Of a DNA stretch of 64,000 bases, positions 46,170 to 58,676 are shown piece after piece (position 1 is the stretch's first letter; every line of letters starts with the position of its first letter). The position numbers and the translations under genes were made by a program. Location of the stretch: assembly GCA_013400115.1 (NCBI GenBank), contig VXBP01008935.1, forward strand, positions 682,001-746,000, in the 5' to 3' direction. The notes beneath the pieces were generated by a model that worked only from the letters and a program-made list of their open reading frames with translations, was not told the DNA's origin and did not search any database. The DNA is from Rhinopomastus cyanomelas. Lineage: Eukaryota > Chordata > Aves > Bucerotiformes > Rhinopomastidae.

Positions 46170-49100
46170 CTCAGCCTTGACCAGTGCTGCACTTTCGCAG
46201 CCTTTCTTTCCTCTTCCTTGATCTCACTGAGCTGTCAGGTGAGTCTCCAGTGATAGCTGAAGGATTCACTGCATAGCATTGCTCACATTTTTGATTATGT
46301 TGTTTGGAGCCCTTGCAAGAGCCCTGCAGCCACTCAGCTCGCGATGACGACTGATACCAAACGCCGTTTCCTCTTATTGCAAGCTAGTAAAAATAAACAA
46401 CATCCTACTGTACCTGCCTCTATCCAGGAAAGCGTAGCAACTGGTATTTATAGATAAACAGAGGTACATTGCCTGCTGGGGTCTGCTGCAATGAATTTAG
46501 ACCTGAAGACTGAAAATCCAATTGTGTTTATAAATCAGCAGTGACATGCCAGTGTCATGTCATCAGCAGAAGGCAAAGGGCATGTTTACTACAAGCAAAG
46601 GCACACGCTACAGCCATATGCATAAGCAAGGCTCTGCGCAGACAAGTTGTTTTTGCATAGTGGTTTTCTGATTTTTACATGACTTAAGGATAATGCTCTA
46701 GGAGGCTTCTTTCTTCCTTTGTGCAATTCATTTTTTTTTTAATATAGCAACATTGGTTTTTTCCCCTTTTGTGATTGACTGGAGGTTTTGTTCGGTTTTG
46801 GGGTTTTTTTTAATGTTCTGAGGAATGTTTGTGCTTTTTTTGGCATCTCATTGCATACCTGAAGAAATACCCCCTGACTGAAACTCTGGCTGCTTCTAAC
46901 GTTTCTGCCAAAAGGAATTTGTGCTCCTCTACGTTTGCCATTTGCATTTCTCGTTCCAACTGATATTTTTAATATTAAATATGGTTACTAAAAATAGCTG
47001 TTTAGCATCTCTGTCAGCTCTGGTCTTTTATTTGGACTCAGACCTCATTCTTGGATTAACTGATTGTTTTCAACAAAAATCAGCCCCGTGTAAAGACTCA
47101 GTGGGGACTCCCCCAGTGAGCAGTCTGCTGTCCTCAGGATGTGCAGCAAGGGGCCTGCCTGGGTGCTGCAGTCTCCCACCGGACTGAGATCTCAGAGGTG
47201 CTGTGATTTACACGGCTAAACCCAGGTTTTCCCAATCCCCAATCCCTCTCCATGAATCACTTTTTTTTCCCCTGATGCTGCTTGTCACCAGGTTTCCACA
47301 TCCGTCTCCTCCCATCAGTACTAGCCAGGTTTTTTCAGCTGGGTTTCTTTTTTTTGGGGGGGTTTTTTTATTCTCTAGACCAAGCCCTCTTATTAGATAT
47401 GCCCTTTCCACTGACCCTGAATTATTGCTACCCATGGTCTTAGAAGAACAGTGCTGTTTGTTAGTCTAAGAGCACATGTGACAACCCTCTTCCTGGCCAA
47501 CACCAGAGGTTGCACCAGAGATTTCCAGGCCAAAAACTAGGCATTTCATCAAAAGCTACAGGCTCTGAGTGTGATCCGTGGGGTCAGAAGAGGACAAGGG
47601 AATCATCATGTATTCGGAGACCAGCTGGAAGACACTGATCAGAAAGACATGCACAAATTTAGTCCAGAGCACGCAAGAGTTTCCCAGGGCTGAATCTAAC
47701 CCTCGTCAGTGGCAAGCATCCCATTCCCACTGCAACGGGGCTGCCAGACGGTGCTGGTATTTTAATGCCCAGGAGTTTCATTACAGCCCATCTGGAGCGA
47801 GCCGTGCCTGACAGAGCCTGCCTGGCGGCAGCGGGGAACAGCACGTTAATGGGGAAGAGCGTCCCGGTCCATAGGGGTCTGGGCTGAAGGAAGGTTCCCA
47901 GCTCCGCGGCTCTTTGGGGTTTGCAGCAATTTGCAGATTAGTGTTGGCACTTCCAAGGCTGCGCTGGCAGCAAGACCTTTAACCAAGACAGACAGATTCC
48001 CTGCTGTGGCACTGTTCAGCGGGTTTAAATGGAATAACGACGTCTCTCCAGCTTGGGTGATACTGGGTCAATCTTTTTCTGTCTCACTGTGTTTCCACCC
48101 CCCTCCCTACCCCCCATCCTCCCCCTGCTGCAGGTCACCACTGCATCCTGGGCTGTCAGGAGGGCTGAGTGTTGCTGCTCTTCGGCCTTTGTGCTTGGGG
48201 AGGCGGAGGGGATAATTTTTATAACTCTTTGTACCAAGACAAGCAGATCTAATGGTAAAAGGCAATCAAATCTTCTGCTCCAAGGCATAAGCTGGTTGTC
48301 TGCAGGGCCAGGGTGGAATTTCACCCTCCCTTCCTTCCTGGGCTTGGAGGTTCCTCAACATCAGCACAGCTTGAGCCTCACCTCAAAAGCTCTCCCGTTC
48401 TTACAACTTAATTTTTCTCACTGTATTGCATGGCTGTGAAAACTTACAGATGGAATGACAAGTCTTTACAGGGTCCCCAAGGAAGGTGCCTATCAGCACC
48501 TGCAACATGTGGGGTTGGGGGAGCTGCTCATGGCTCTCCTGGACCTCAGAGCAAAGCCCCACACTGACATTGGGCTGCCTTTTCTCTTGGGGTTTTTGAC
48601 TGTCTCCTGATCCCCTGTTCTCCCTCCATGGCTCAGTGGGAATTTTCTACTTTTAGGTTCTTTCTTTTCAGATCCACATCCCTGTGGGTGCTGGTTTCAC
48701 CCAGACTCAACCTTTACATGTACCTAAAGGGTGCAACCCTGGCATGCCAGCATCCCAGCCCAGGCCCCTTTCCTCGGGAACAGCTCACCTCAGCTTGGTC
48801 AAGGCATACCGGCAGAGACACTCGGCAAAAATGCAAGCAGGCACAAGCCGAGAAACAACCGTTGGGAAGACAGGAGTTCAGAGGTACGCCAGCTGTCCTC
48901 AGGTAACAAACTCTGGGCCACCCACATCAGAGCACCAACCTCAGCTCCCTCCCAGCAGAAATGACCAGGGGCAAATCTCAAAGGCAGAGCCAATGCGCGA
49001 GACACACACACACACACACACACACACTCTCCTATCGGCACGGTCTCGTGGAGGAAGAGCAGGCATCAAAGGCATCGCGGCCTCTTCTCCCGAATCTTCC

Positions 49101-50400
49101 TGTGCCACAGTCCTGGGACACGGTGCCAGGGAGGATGGGGCTGTGGAGCATCTTCGCTCAGGCTTCCTCCCAGCTCCCAGCACCCCTCTCCTCCAGCCGG
49201 ACCTGTGGAAGGGTGAACCCACCACCGCTACCTCCTACGAAAAAGAAAACAGGCACACGTGGAGAAAAGAGATGGAACTTTTTTTCTGTTGCATTCTGAA
49301 ACCAATAATTAAATTTTAAAAATTACCCACCAATGATTAAAGCAAATTAAGTATGAGGTCGAAGCTACCAGCAGAAGTTTGATTTGAAAACAGCAGAGCA
49401 AGCACTTCTGGTTGAGAGCTGTGATAGTACATCTCATACAGGTAGTCAGAGAGACGGAGAGAGTGAGGTAAAGATGGAAAGTGTGTGAGAAACCATGGCT
49501 AGTGCAGGGTATGGCCCACAGATGGCATGGGATCCTCTGGAGCTGACATGTGGGTTATGACAGCTCTTTCTCCCCTTGGTTGAATCAAAGGAGCATTTTT
49601 GGGTGGTTGTGGCTGAGCAGCATTGGCTCTACTCCATCACCTCCATCACTCACAAGGCTGCTCAAAACCCTGTCTGAAATCAGGCAATCTTGCCCCAAAA
49701 CCAGAGACCTCTCAGTTGTAGAAGGGCAGTGAAGAATGCTTGGGAGGTTCTGTGTTCATGGGTATGCTGGTACTACTCATCCTCACTCAGCATCTGTATG
49801 GGACAGGCACTCCTTTGGGGAGAAAATCCCACTGCCCCATTCCCATTTGTGTCCCTCTGCTCTCCTTGTCACTTGGGAAAACTCTGGTGTCTTTTTAGTC
49901 TTGACCAGTAAATCAGTCCAAACGAAGGGTCCCATGAACATACACCTGTACCTTTCTGTGCTACAGCCACCAGCTCATCCCTCTGCTGCGGTGAACCCCC
50001 ACGGGTATATTTGTGCCCCCCTGAAAAGGCAGACAGAGGGGCTTGCTCTGCCAGCCCCATAGAACCAATCACGGCTTCAGGCTTTCTTCCAGGGAAATAA
50101 AACCCCAAAGTTTGCCCCTGAGGTCAGCCTTGTTCATCCACCACATCTATTGCCTGATGGCGTGCAAGCCACGCCGCTCAAGATTTTAAAGAAGCCCTTG
50201 AATTTGTCTTTATTACTGGGTCACTCTGTCCATCCAAAATACTGGCCTGTCTGGGGATATGCAATAATGGAAAGTCCCCTTTTGCCTCCTGGTTCATCCT
50301 CCTGGGAATTGCTCACCAGACAACCATAGGACCATGGCATCCAGCAACCCAGTCTCTTGGGGTTTCATGTCTTGGGCTGACCCTAAAGAGAAGATGGGTA
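46170..50400. other. Intergenic DNA with a forkhead-site cluster and an (AC)n repeat
   Basis: No gene recognised; the 211-codon frame at 48684-49319 runs through the (AC)13 repeat at 49002-49027 and has no family resemblance. The unique stretch 46,300-46,680 holds four consensus forkhead cores: ATAAACA at 46393-46399 and 46454-46460, TGTTTAT at 46525-46531 and TGTTTAC at 46583-46589. A TGACAT/ATGTCA inverted repeat lies at 46542-46562. T-rich runs follow at 46.7-46.9 kb. Confidence 0.4.
49002..49027 (+). repeat. (AC)13 dinucleotide microsatellite
   Basis: Thirteen uninterrupted AC units. Frames crossing it read poly-His/Thr or Cys/Val, which is a repeat artefact. Confidence 0.98.
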
Positions 50401-53400
50401 TTTTGGGCCAGCTTGGAGGATGGGGATGTCAAATCCATGGGCTCAGGGCAACTGCTGCTGGCTGATACCCCACCCAGCACCCCCCTGCAGCATCCTCCCC
50501 ACGTCCCCCACCCACGGCCCTTTGCCGGGGGAGCCGCGGCGCGGCGCAGCCTGCCCAGCGCTGGCAGGTCTGCACCTTTCGAGAGACATCAAAGTCTCGC
50601 CTGGAATGTGTGTGGCTCTGCTGGGCTGTGAGAGATACGGAGCCAGGGATCATGAAAGAGATACTGCGATGGTTATCAGCACATCAAATCAAGGGGAAGC
50701 TGAGCGTCGGGCTTGCCAACAATACCTGTTATTGTTCCTCCCCGGTGCGGCACTTTATTAAGTGCTATAATCATTTTAATATTCATACATCTCAGCAGCC
50801 ATTCCACACACCCCCTCTCCTTCTCCTCCTCTTTGCTTTTCAACATATTCCATGTTGGAAAGTGCCTTTCTTGCATTTCCTGGGAACTCGCTTTCCCTCC
50901 GGGCAGCAGGTGTTTCGGTCCACAGCACCCAGGCAACGTCCCTCTCCACACCGAGAAAAGGGGATTTTCTCTTGGTCTTTTACTTCACTTCCCACCCCGC
51001 GTCTCCTTCCACCCACCACCACCCCCTTTTCCTCCAAGTAAAAAGCTGATTAAACACCACTGTGATCAAATGATGGCATCGTTTCGCTGCTAACACAAGG
51101 GAGAAGCTGAAATCCATTGGCCACACAGCGTTTCCACTCTGGTGGGGTCTGTGCTCCCAGTACATCCCCTGCATTTTTGGGTGCCTCGAGACTTGTCTGA
51201 GGGTGTCCTTGCACCGGTGCTCTAAGGTGGATGCTTTCCAGCAGCTGTGCATGGGGTTGCCTTGGGAGGAGCAACTGAGGCACAATGTTTTGTTCCACCT
51301 TGGTGGTGCAAAGATGAGGACATTCCTCTGTCGTCCTTCACAGGGTCTCCACACTTCATCCTTCACCTCAAAGAACAGAATGGTTTCTGTGGATGACTCA
51401 GAAATCATGGCATCATGTCCCTTGCCTGGTGGCAATGCTCCTCAGCACCAGGACCAAAAGCCCAGCCAAACCATCAGCCCACAAAAAGCCCAAAACTGCT
51501 CATCGCTTCCGTCCCCCTGCCCCATTTCTGAACCAGCACAGCTTGTCACAGCACTGTTTCTGGGGATGGTGGCCACCATGCAGTGCAGAAGAGGTTCAAG
51601 TGGCAGGATGTTTACTTGTGGATTACAGCCCAAAGAAATACCTACGACGTGGAGATTTATTCTGTGGCGTCTCATCCATTCAGTGTTGTCCCAGGGGTGA
51701 AGCTGCCTGTCACCAGATCCCTGGGAGCAGCAGGGTGATCCGATAACTGGAAGCCACTGAGAAAACAGCAAAACTGGGAGTGGTTTCATGAGCAAATACT
51801 GCAAAAATCTCCCTCAAATGGCCATTTATAGGATTAGCTCTTGACGAGGGAGGAGAAGGGAGGCAGCTGACAGGCCCTTGCAGCAAAGGCTTGCTGCTGA
51901 GGATATTTGGGGTGATTTGAAGGAGAGGTCCTGAGCCTTTGCACCTTGCCCAGATGCTCTTGGTGTTGCTTTTCTCTTGCCTGGCCCAGTTACGGTCTGC
52001 TCCCAAAAATGGGGACACAGATTCCTGTGCTTTCCCCAGAGATCCCACCAGACCTGATGCCAGGGTTAGGGACACCTCCACCAAAAGCACAGCCTAGCAG
52101 CAGCAACTCCACTTGGCTTCCAGCTCCACCAAGAGTCCATTGCTGGTCCCAAAGATTACTTTAATTCTGAGGCACCTAAATCCATTTTTGATCTCCTTCC
52201 TTGGTTCAGTACCTAAGCATTTTCACTTGGAAATGAGATGGAGAGAAGGCACCTCTGAAATCATTAGAGTGAAATTAAAATTTAAAAAAGGCATGGTGGG
52301 ATAATTGCCCAAATTCCCCCAAGTAGCTTGGGATCCCTTCCAAACCCCAGCTTTCTTGTTACCATATTTGAGTAAAACCTTCCCCTGTTTGGTGTATTCA
52401 GAGCACCTGTGGCAAAGGGAAACGGGGGCATTCGGGGCCCCATGGCAGTGATGGAGGCATGGAATGGCGACCCGCGAGCTACCAAGGGACAGGTGAGGGG
52501 ACAGCTGAGCCCCGGTGAAGCCAGGGTAAAATGTTGGTCTCACAACAGGCTGTGGGGCCAGGCTTCCCACCAGTAGCATCTCAGGGCAACATATAACCCA
52601 AACCAAGATGGGGCCGCCGCGTGGGTCAGTTTTTGGGAACATGTGTTTCTCTTGCCTGTCCAATGAAAAACCTCTGTGCAGGAGCAGGTCTGTCTCTGGG
52701 TGCTGAGCTCATCCTTGAGTGGTTCAGGGGTTCAGGGTGCAGCCCCCAACACCTTCAGCTGCGATTGAGGTATGCACAGCTGGGGCTCGCTGGCAGGGCT
52801 CTACGCCGCCACGGAGTTCCCCCCCAGTTCAAAGCTCTGCTGCTGACTTTGTACCCTGTTGGAAGACACTTCCCTCACCGCCTTCCGGGTGAGATTTCAT
52901 AGCTGCAGGAGAGAGGGCTTTTCATCATTTGGCCCCAGCCTCTTTTTTTTCTCAATTCTTTCTTTCTTTCTTTCCCCCCACCCCCCTCTTTTCTTTTTTT
53001 GGTAACAATATCCTATACAGAAAGGAAACAAACAAATTAACCACTCGGTTTCCAGGCTGAGGCAGCCTCACCCACACACAGCATCGCCCTTGATCCCCAA
53101 AGCACTGCATCCCCTGCACCACCCCATGGGCACAGCAGTAGTGGGGTGATGGGGACTGTGGGAGTTTTGCAGCTGCACAGAGCCCCACTTGCCCCATGGC
53201 ACAGCTTGGGGTCAGGCGGGGTCTGCTTTGCTGGAGCAGCCCGGGTTCAACCCAGGGCTTGGCTTCAAGGGTTGGGGATCTGCAAGACTGGTGTGTAAAC
53301 GCACTTCTGCTTTGGTCTCCTCCTCCTGAAGGGTTTCTCCTGTGAGCACTGAAACTCTCAGGCCTTTTTCCCTAGAAGGGAGCAGAGGTGATGCTGGGTG

Positions 53401-53700
53401 CCTCAATGTAACAGTTTCACATCTCACATCTGGCGCAAAGCACCAAGACCAACGGATTCTTGGTGCCCTGTGTCCTCCTGCCCTCCCCAGGCATGAGTTT
53501 AATGGGAACCTGCAAGGCATAAGCCTCCACCACTGCTATCTGCATCATTGTGTCCCTCCAGGCAGGTGTCTTGCAGCTGCTACCAAAGCAAGGCATGGCT
53601 ACCAAGAAGAGGAGTTAAACTCAAGAGACTTCCACCCCCAGCAGAGGTCATGCATGGGGCTGCAGGAGAGGTTCTTGGAGATCCATCAGCAGGAATGCCA
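50401..53700. other. GC-richer intergenic DNA with a small CpG-dense core
   Basis: A short CpG-dense stretch at about 50,515-50,560 is followed by a unique block with AACAAT-N7-ATTGTT at 50718-50736 and an NKX2-like TTAAGTG near 50,758. Many overlapping frames of 100-165 codons occur at 50.4-52.7 kb on both strands, which reflects low stop density and not genes. A polypyrimidine run with TTTC repeats lies at about 52,940-52,998. No exon could be supported. Confidence 0.4.
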
Positions 53701-53761
53701 CAGGCTGGACCTTATGGTCTTGAAGGTCTTTCCCAGAATCAATAATGCTGTGGTTCTGTGA
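53701..53761 (+). mobile_element. Probable CR1 tail fragment, strongly diverged
   Basis: 'ggaccttatggtcttgaagg', 'tctttcccagaatc' and 'atgctgtggttctgtg' follow the order of a CR1 tail with many substitutions. It could be chance, but the order and spacing fit. Confidence 0.55.
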
Positions 53762-56688
53762 TAAGACACCATAAAGAACTTGAGCAGTTTGCAGGCAAAT
53801 ATGAGCGCTTGGGACAGGCAAGGCTACAAGAGAGGGGTGGCTTGCACCAGGCATTCTGCCCTGTGATGCAAAACACCTAATGACTCCCGCTGGTGCTATC
53901 ATTCCTCCATGCCCATCGCCTGATGGCATGGGTAGCTAGCGGGGCTCAGCTGTGGTTGGAAGCTGCAGCTGTTCCAGATGCAGGAGAAGCCTCACAAGTC
54001 AAAGCGGATGCATGAGGAAAAGAAGGAAAGCCATGCAAGCACACCGAAGGACTTGGGAATACGGTCATTTTTCTTCTTCAGCAGCTGCTAAACAGCTGCT
54101 GGCTGCATTAAATCCTTTAGCACAGTAGAAAAATCAACTCAACTTTTGAGAAGGTGGGTAGAAAGGAGATTTTTGAGCCTGTGTAGGACGCTGGACTGTG
54201 ACCCCTAAACCACAGCAAGGGAAAGGACAAAACAGTGTCACTGCTGTGTCAAGCACGCAGCAAGGTAAGAACCACCTGAGCACCAAGTCTCCTTGTGATG
54301 TAGTTGTGTTGACGCAAAATATTTCAAGACACAAGACTACATTCTCGTAATTGCTGGACGACCTAAACCTTGTTCCTGCCTCTGCAGTGATGTAAATCTA
54401 ATATTTAACCAGGGGAATGAAGTAGCCTAAATGTATTATGAGGCATATGGTCACACTCATAGCTTATAGTAAATAGGTAAGTCAAGCAACTTGGCGGATA
54501 ACGATCACGTTCAGGGGTGAGGGCATTGTTAAGAACTGTTTTGCTAAGATAAGATTTCTGACATCCATCATTGCTTCTGTCAAAGCCAAGAGGCTGTGAG
54601 TGTGATAAGAAGTTGTCGTGGTTTTGCTTTGTTAAAAGGCTTTCTTGAGTTTAGCGAAGAGATTTCAGCAGAGATTGACTTTGCCGTGGTGATAATTCCC
54701 TGTGAATGGGTAGCATGCCCTATAGCATCTGCAACAACTACTGCATGGCTATTTTGAGAAACAGTTCTGGGGGCTGTTTAGCTATTTCTATCTATTATCT
54801 ATCCTTTTACCTCCTTATTGATCTACTTTTATCTATTTTATCCAAACCCAGCACTCAGTCCGGGCAGGTAGCTCTTTTCTGCTGCTGTAGTTCAGCTGAG
54901 TGCGATGGGAGCTACAGCTTCCTGAGAGTCACTTTAGGGCTCGTGGTCAACAGCCTAATGGGGATTTACCAAATTACCAGTCATTAGCTGAACTGCATCA
55001 GGTTACCATAAACAGGGTAATTCAGCCCAAACTTCCCTCACTGAAGGCTTTACCCTTCACTGGGACTGTGCATTGCTCTGGACCTCCCCATCCTCTCCAG
55101 GATGGAAGCAAAAGAGCAAAACTCGCTCCTCAAAGAGCTCAGATCACATGGGAAAACCACACAGAGCATGGAGGGATCTTGGTGTACAAATGTGCGGCAC
55201 CTCTTCAAAGCTCCAGCACAGGAGCTGTTTACACTGTAAATAAACAGACACAAGTAGCGGGCGCAATCCTTTTCCTCACGCTCCACTCCTCTGTGGAAGA
55301 AAGGCAGCCCCAGAGGTGCCGTGCCCCAGCACAACAGCAGCAAAATCCTCCTTTCATCATTTTTGTGAGGGTGGGAGAAGGTGGCATCTGAAATAAACTG
55401 AGCAAGAACAGGCTGGAGACAGTGAAATAGTAAGGACTTACTTTAACCAGCTGACTTTCAGAGGTATGCAAAAGTGATGGTGGTGGTGGTGGTGGGTTTG
55501 CTCTGGTCACCTTGTGCCCAGGCATGTCCAGATCCTCCACCAGCATGGTTGGTGCTGAGGACCACTGGGAAATAGGGACAATTTGAGGCTGGCTGGTACC
55601 ACCCATACCTCCTGAACACTAGTTTCCAGGAGGGACAAAGCAAACTCCAAGTGAGCAACAAATGAATCATTGAGTCCTGTCTGATTATTAAAAAATTCTG
55701 GACTGGAATGACAAGTTTAGTGAGCACGTGTTACTGCTGCTGGTACCAGGCTGCAGCTCTTACTCAGGCTGCCAGGGTGTCCTGGATGCACGACCCCACA
55801 AAGCAGCCCTGAGCAAGCTGTGATGAGGAGGGAGAAAGGATTTTCTGCTTACTAGGTGGGGAGAAGGGGGAAGGAAACAGGAAAACTACATGTCCTAGTG
55901 ATGGGAAATGTGTTAGCAGCCAATAAAGAATTAAAATGGGTATATTCCCAAACTCAGAAAAGAACCCATTCCTGGGGAGGGCAAATGGGTGCCAATCTAT
56001 TGCCCTGAGCATCTAGCAAAGACAGAAGCAGTGCAGGCTCTTGTCTGAGCAGCTGCTCACGAGATGTGTGTAGAGGACCTTCCGTGGGTGACCCTTTCAG
56101 CCACAAGACAGCTGTGACATTTCTCAGAACTATCAATCCCTTTGGCTTAGCTGCCCAGCACCCTGAAATCAGATGTTGGAGAAGGGAAGCATGCCTGACC
56201 ATGAAAGCAGCATGAGAGCTTCATATGACCAGGATTGCACAGCAGCCATCAGAGCTGTGTGCCCCAGTGAAGGTGCAGAGCAGCTTTCTGGGATCTAGTA
56301 GCACCCAGTGGGTTGGGTGGCACTAGCTGGAAAGGCATCACTTGGGTTTTAGCACCCAAATGTACTATCTCCTGCTGTCCAGCCCTGTGCAACTAAACTT
56401 TGCTCTGTGGTTGGGGCAAGACTTGGAGATGCTGGGTGGTAGACATCCTATAAAAGGGCCTGGATTGGCCAAAAGGTATGTACCATGTGCCTTTGGCCCT
56501 CAGTGGTGGGTGCCTCTGTGCCGGAGTAGTCAGCTGCTGATGCCCTCGTGGTGGCCAAGCCTTGGATGCTCATGAAGGACCAACACTCTCCCATGGTGCA
56601 TGGCAAAGCTATCCTTTGTATTTCTCCCAAGAGCAAAGCTTAGGGTCAGGCTTCCCCAGGGTTTGTTGCCAAGCCTTGGAGGGCTGAG
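53762..56688. other. Intergenic DNA, no gene seen
   Basis: Contains a (TGG)6 repeat at 55478-55495 and a GATA-motif-rich stretch near 54,790-54,845 (TATCTATTATCTATCC). The 163-codon frame at 54900-55391 has no recognisable motif. No transposon or RNA gene was recognised. Confidence 0.5.
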
Positions 56689-56742
56689 GTTGGGCTAGAC
56701 AGCATCCAGAAGTCCCTGTCCACCTGAACTATCCCATGATCT
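56689..56742 (+). mobile_element. Probable CR1 tail fragment, diverged
   Basis: 'ggttgggctagacagcatcc', 'agaagtccctgtccacctga' and 'actatcccatgatct' follow a CR1 tail at roughly three-quarters identity by eye. Confidence 0.65.
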
Positions 56743-56874
56743 GAGGAATTTCCCTGTGGCTGCAGGAGCAGCTAGATGCACATCATGTGCTTCTCTATAG
56801 TGAAACTGTATCCAAAACTACTCCAGACAGAGCTTGGGTCATACTGTCTCTTAATACAATGACACAGCTGTCCN

Positions 56875-57016
56875 CCTCTCTTATCATCTTTGTTGCCCTA
56901 CGCTGAACTCTCTCCAGCAGCTCCACATCCCTCTTGTACTGAGGGGCCCAGAACTGGACACAATACTCCAGGTGTGGTCTCACCAGGGCAGAGTAGAGGG
57001 GGAGAAGAACCTCTCT
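56875..57016 (-). mobile_element. CR1 ORF2 fragment (reverse-transcriptase C-terminus)
   Basis: The minus strand reads LLPLYSALVRPHLEYCVQFW followed by APQYKRDVELLERVQRRATK and MIRE, the well-known end of CR1 reverse transcriptase. Similarity stops at the N at 56874, so the element is cut exactly at an assembly ambiguity. The part that should follow (the EHLSYEDRL-type segment and tail) is absent on the other side. Confidence 0.92.
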
Positions 57017-58477
57017 TGAACCTCTCTTGTCCCAACCAGTGCAACAGGATCCTGTCATAAATGTTACCTGATAGAACTGTGGGAGAGCTAATGCCCAGGA
57101 TGGGCTTTCACTGGGAGTCAGGCACCGTTCCTGTCTCCAGGCACAAGAACCTGGTCTCACTGCACCCTGAGGGTACCACCAAGCCAGGAGGACACCTCAC
57201 AGGCCTTCCTGCAGCTTGTCCATGCAACATCTGTCCTCCAAACCAAACTCCAGCCATAACCATCCGCATCTTTGTACATTTATTTTTGCCTTGTCTGGTG
57301 TCACCTCATCCTTTTGCTCTTGGCCCAAACCATTTCTAAAATGATGCTGCTTCACAGCATCTCTGTTGGATAAAAGGCTTTCTAGAATATGAGGTGGGTT
57401 GAGGCTGTGTGTTCCTGTTAAGCTAAGAGGGAAGACAGGAGAGGATGATGGCAGTACAGACTGGAGAGTGAAGGTAGCTGCTCCAGCTGCTCCTGAATGA
57501 CACAGGGACAGGCAGAGAGAACTACCAGGGGAGAAGGTCCCCAGCTCACAGCTCCCACCCACCACCATCTCAGCACCATGGACCTCACGGCAGCGGGTTG
57601 GGGATTGTTCACGGAGCACACAAGTGCTGAAGCCTCTGTGGACCCCGGTGCCAACCCCAGTACCAACCTCCCCACTGACAAGGGAGTGCCAGTGACGAGA
57701 TCCCATGTGTTTTTATTTGTGTGAGCTTTGCCGAGATAATTGCCAGCAAACATTGCAGCTTGATAAGCAAAACATTGGCAAGCTGCAATTTCTAAAGCAT
57801 CTTTAGCTAAATTTGTAGCGGTTGTCTCCAATTTGCAGTCCTGTTTGTGTCTGTGAAGAAGACACACACTTTCACAGCTCCCTCCTCATGTTCCCACTTG
57901 CCTTGCACAGCCATGGAGGTAGAAGGAGGATTCCCCTCACTTTATGCAGCTTGGCTTTGACTGAATAGCTTCCAGTTACCTTGAAACCTAATCTTCTTTT
58001 GAACTCTTTTTAAGTCAGTTGCATTCTTGGAAGGAGATGAGCGTGTGAACTTGTATCATCTGATGAGAGAGATAACAGCCCTGTAGAACCTATGCCTGAT
58101 GGCAGGCACAAGCCAGAAAACATCTGCACCTGCTCACATGGAAAAAGCACCCGGGTGTTAGAGGAGGTGATTTGCCTTTCATGAGTTTAGGGATGTTTAT
58201 TCCATCAGGGAGTTTCTGAGAGGTGTCCTAGCTACCTACTTTGGAACAACCATCCTTCAGTCCTGTATGACCTCTGGGACATGCACAAGACAAACCAGTA
58301 TCTGAATGTCTCCAGATAAAGATGATCCTCAAAAGTATATTTTTGGGCTGGTCTAGCGCTCATTCACAGCAGGTAAAATGAACTTGTGGAAAGAAACTGA
58401 GAGCCCTGCCCCTCATTAGATCCAGGATTCCCAAGCTTTGCTATCCCAGTTGCTCTAAAATAGGGACTGAGCAACAA
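57017..58477. other. Intergenic DNA with an 11-bp inverted repeat
   Basis: No gene recognised. A perfect inverted repeat, ATTGCAGCTTG at 57752-57762 and CAAGCTGCAAT at 57779-57789 with a 16-bp spacer, lies in a unique AT-rich stretch (57,700-57,860). The 149- and 169-codon minus-strand frames at 57.2-57.9 kb show no family resemblance. Confidence 0.45.
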
Positions 58478-58676
58478 GATTTAGACCTTAGGAAAAACTT
58501 CTTTATTGAAAGGGTCATCAGGCCTTGGAACAGGCTGCCCAGGGAGGTGGTTGAATCATCACCCCTGAATATGTTTAAAAGTCACATTGGTGGTTTGAGA
58601 CATGGTTTAGTGGTGACCTTGGTACAGATGAGTTAACAGTTGGACTTTAGTCTTTTCTAACCTTAGCAATACTCTG
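58478..58676 (+). mobile_element. CR1 3'-end fragment
   Basis: 'ttaggaaaaacttctttatt', 'ggaacaggctgcccagggag', 'gacatggtttagtggtgacc' and 'agttaacagttggactttag' give the sense CR1 3' region of the same tail type as the intronic copy. Confidence 0.92.

Noticed and set aside
48684..49319. 211-codon frame with a His/Thr run
   Set aside because: It crosses the (AC)13 microsatellite, has no family resemblance, and rival frames overlap on both strands.
50400..52700. Dense overlapping frames of 100-165 codons on both strands
   Set aside because: Local GC content lowers stop density equally on all frames. No frame shows protein-like composition, and no splice pattern links them.
57007..57028. Tandem copy of an 11-bp unit (gaacctctctt)
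   Set aside because: Two copies only, at the edge of a CR1 fragment; ordinary replication slippage explains it.
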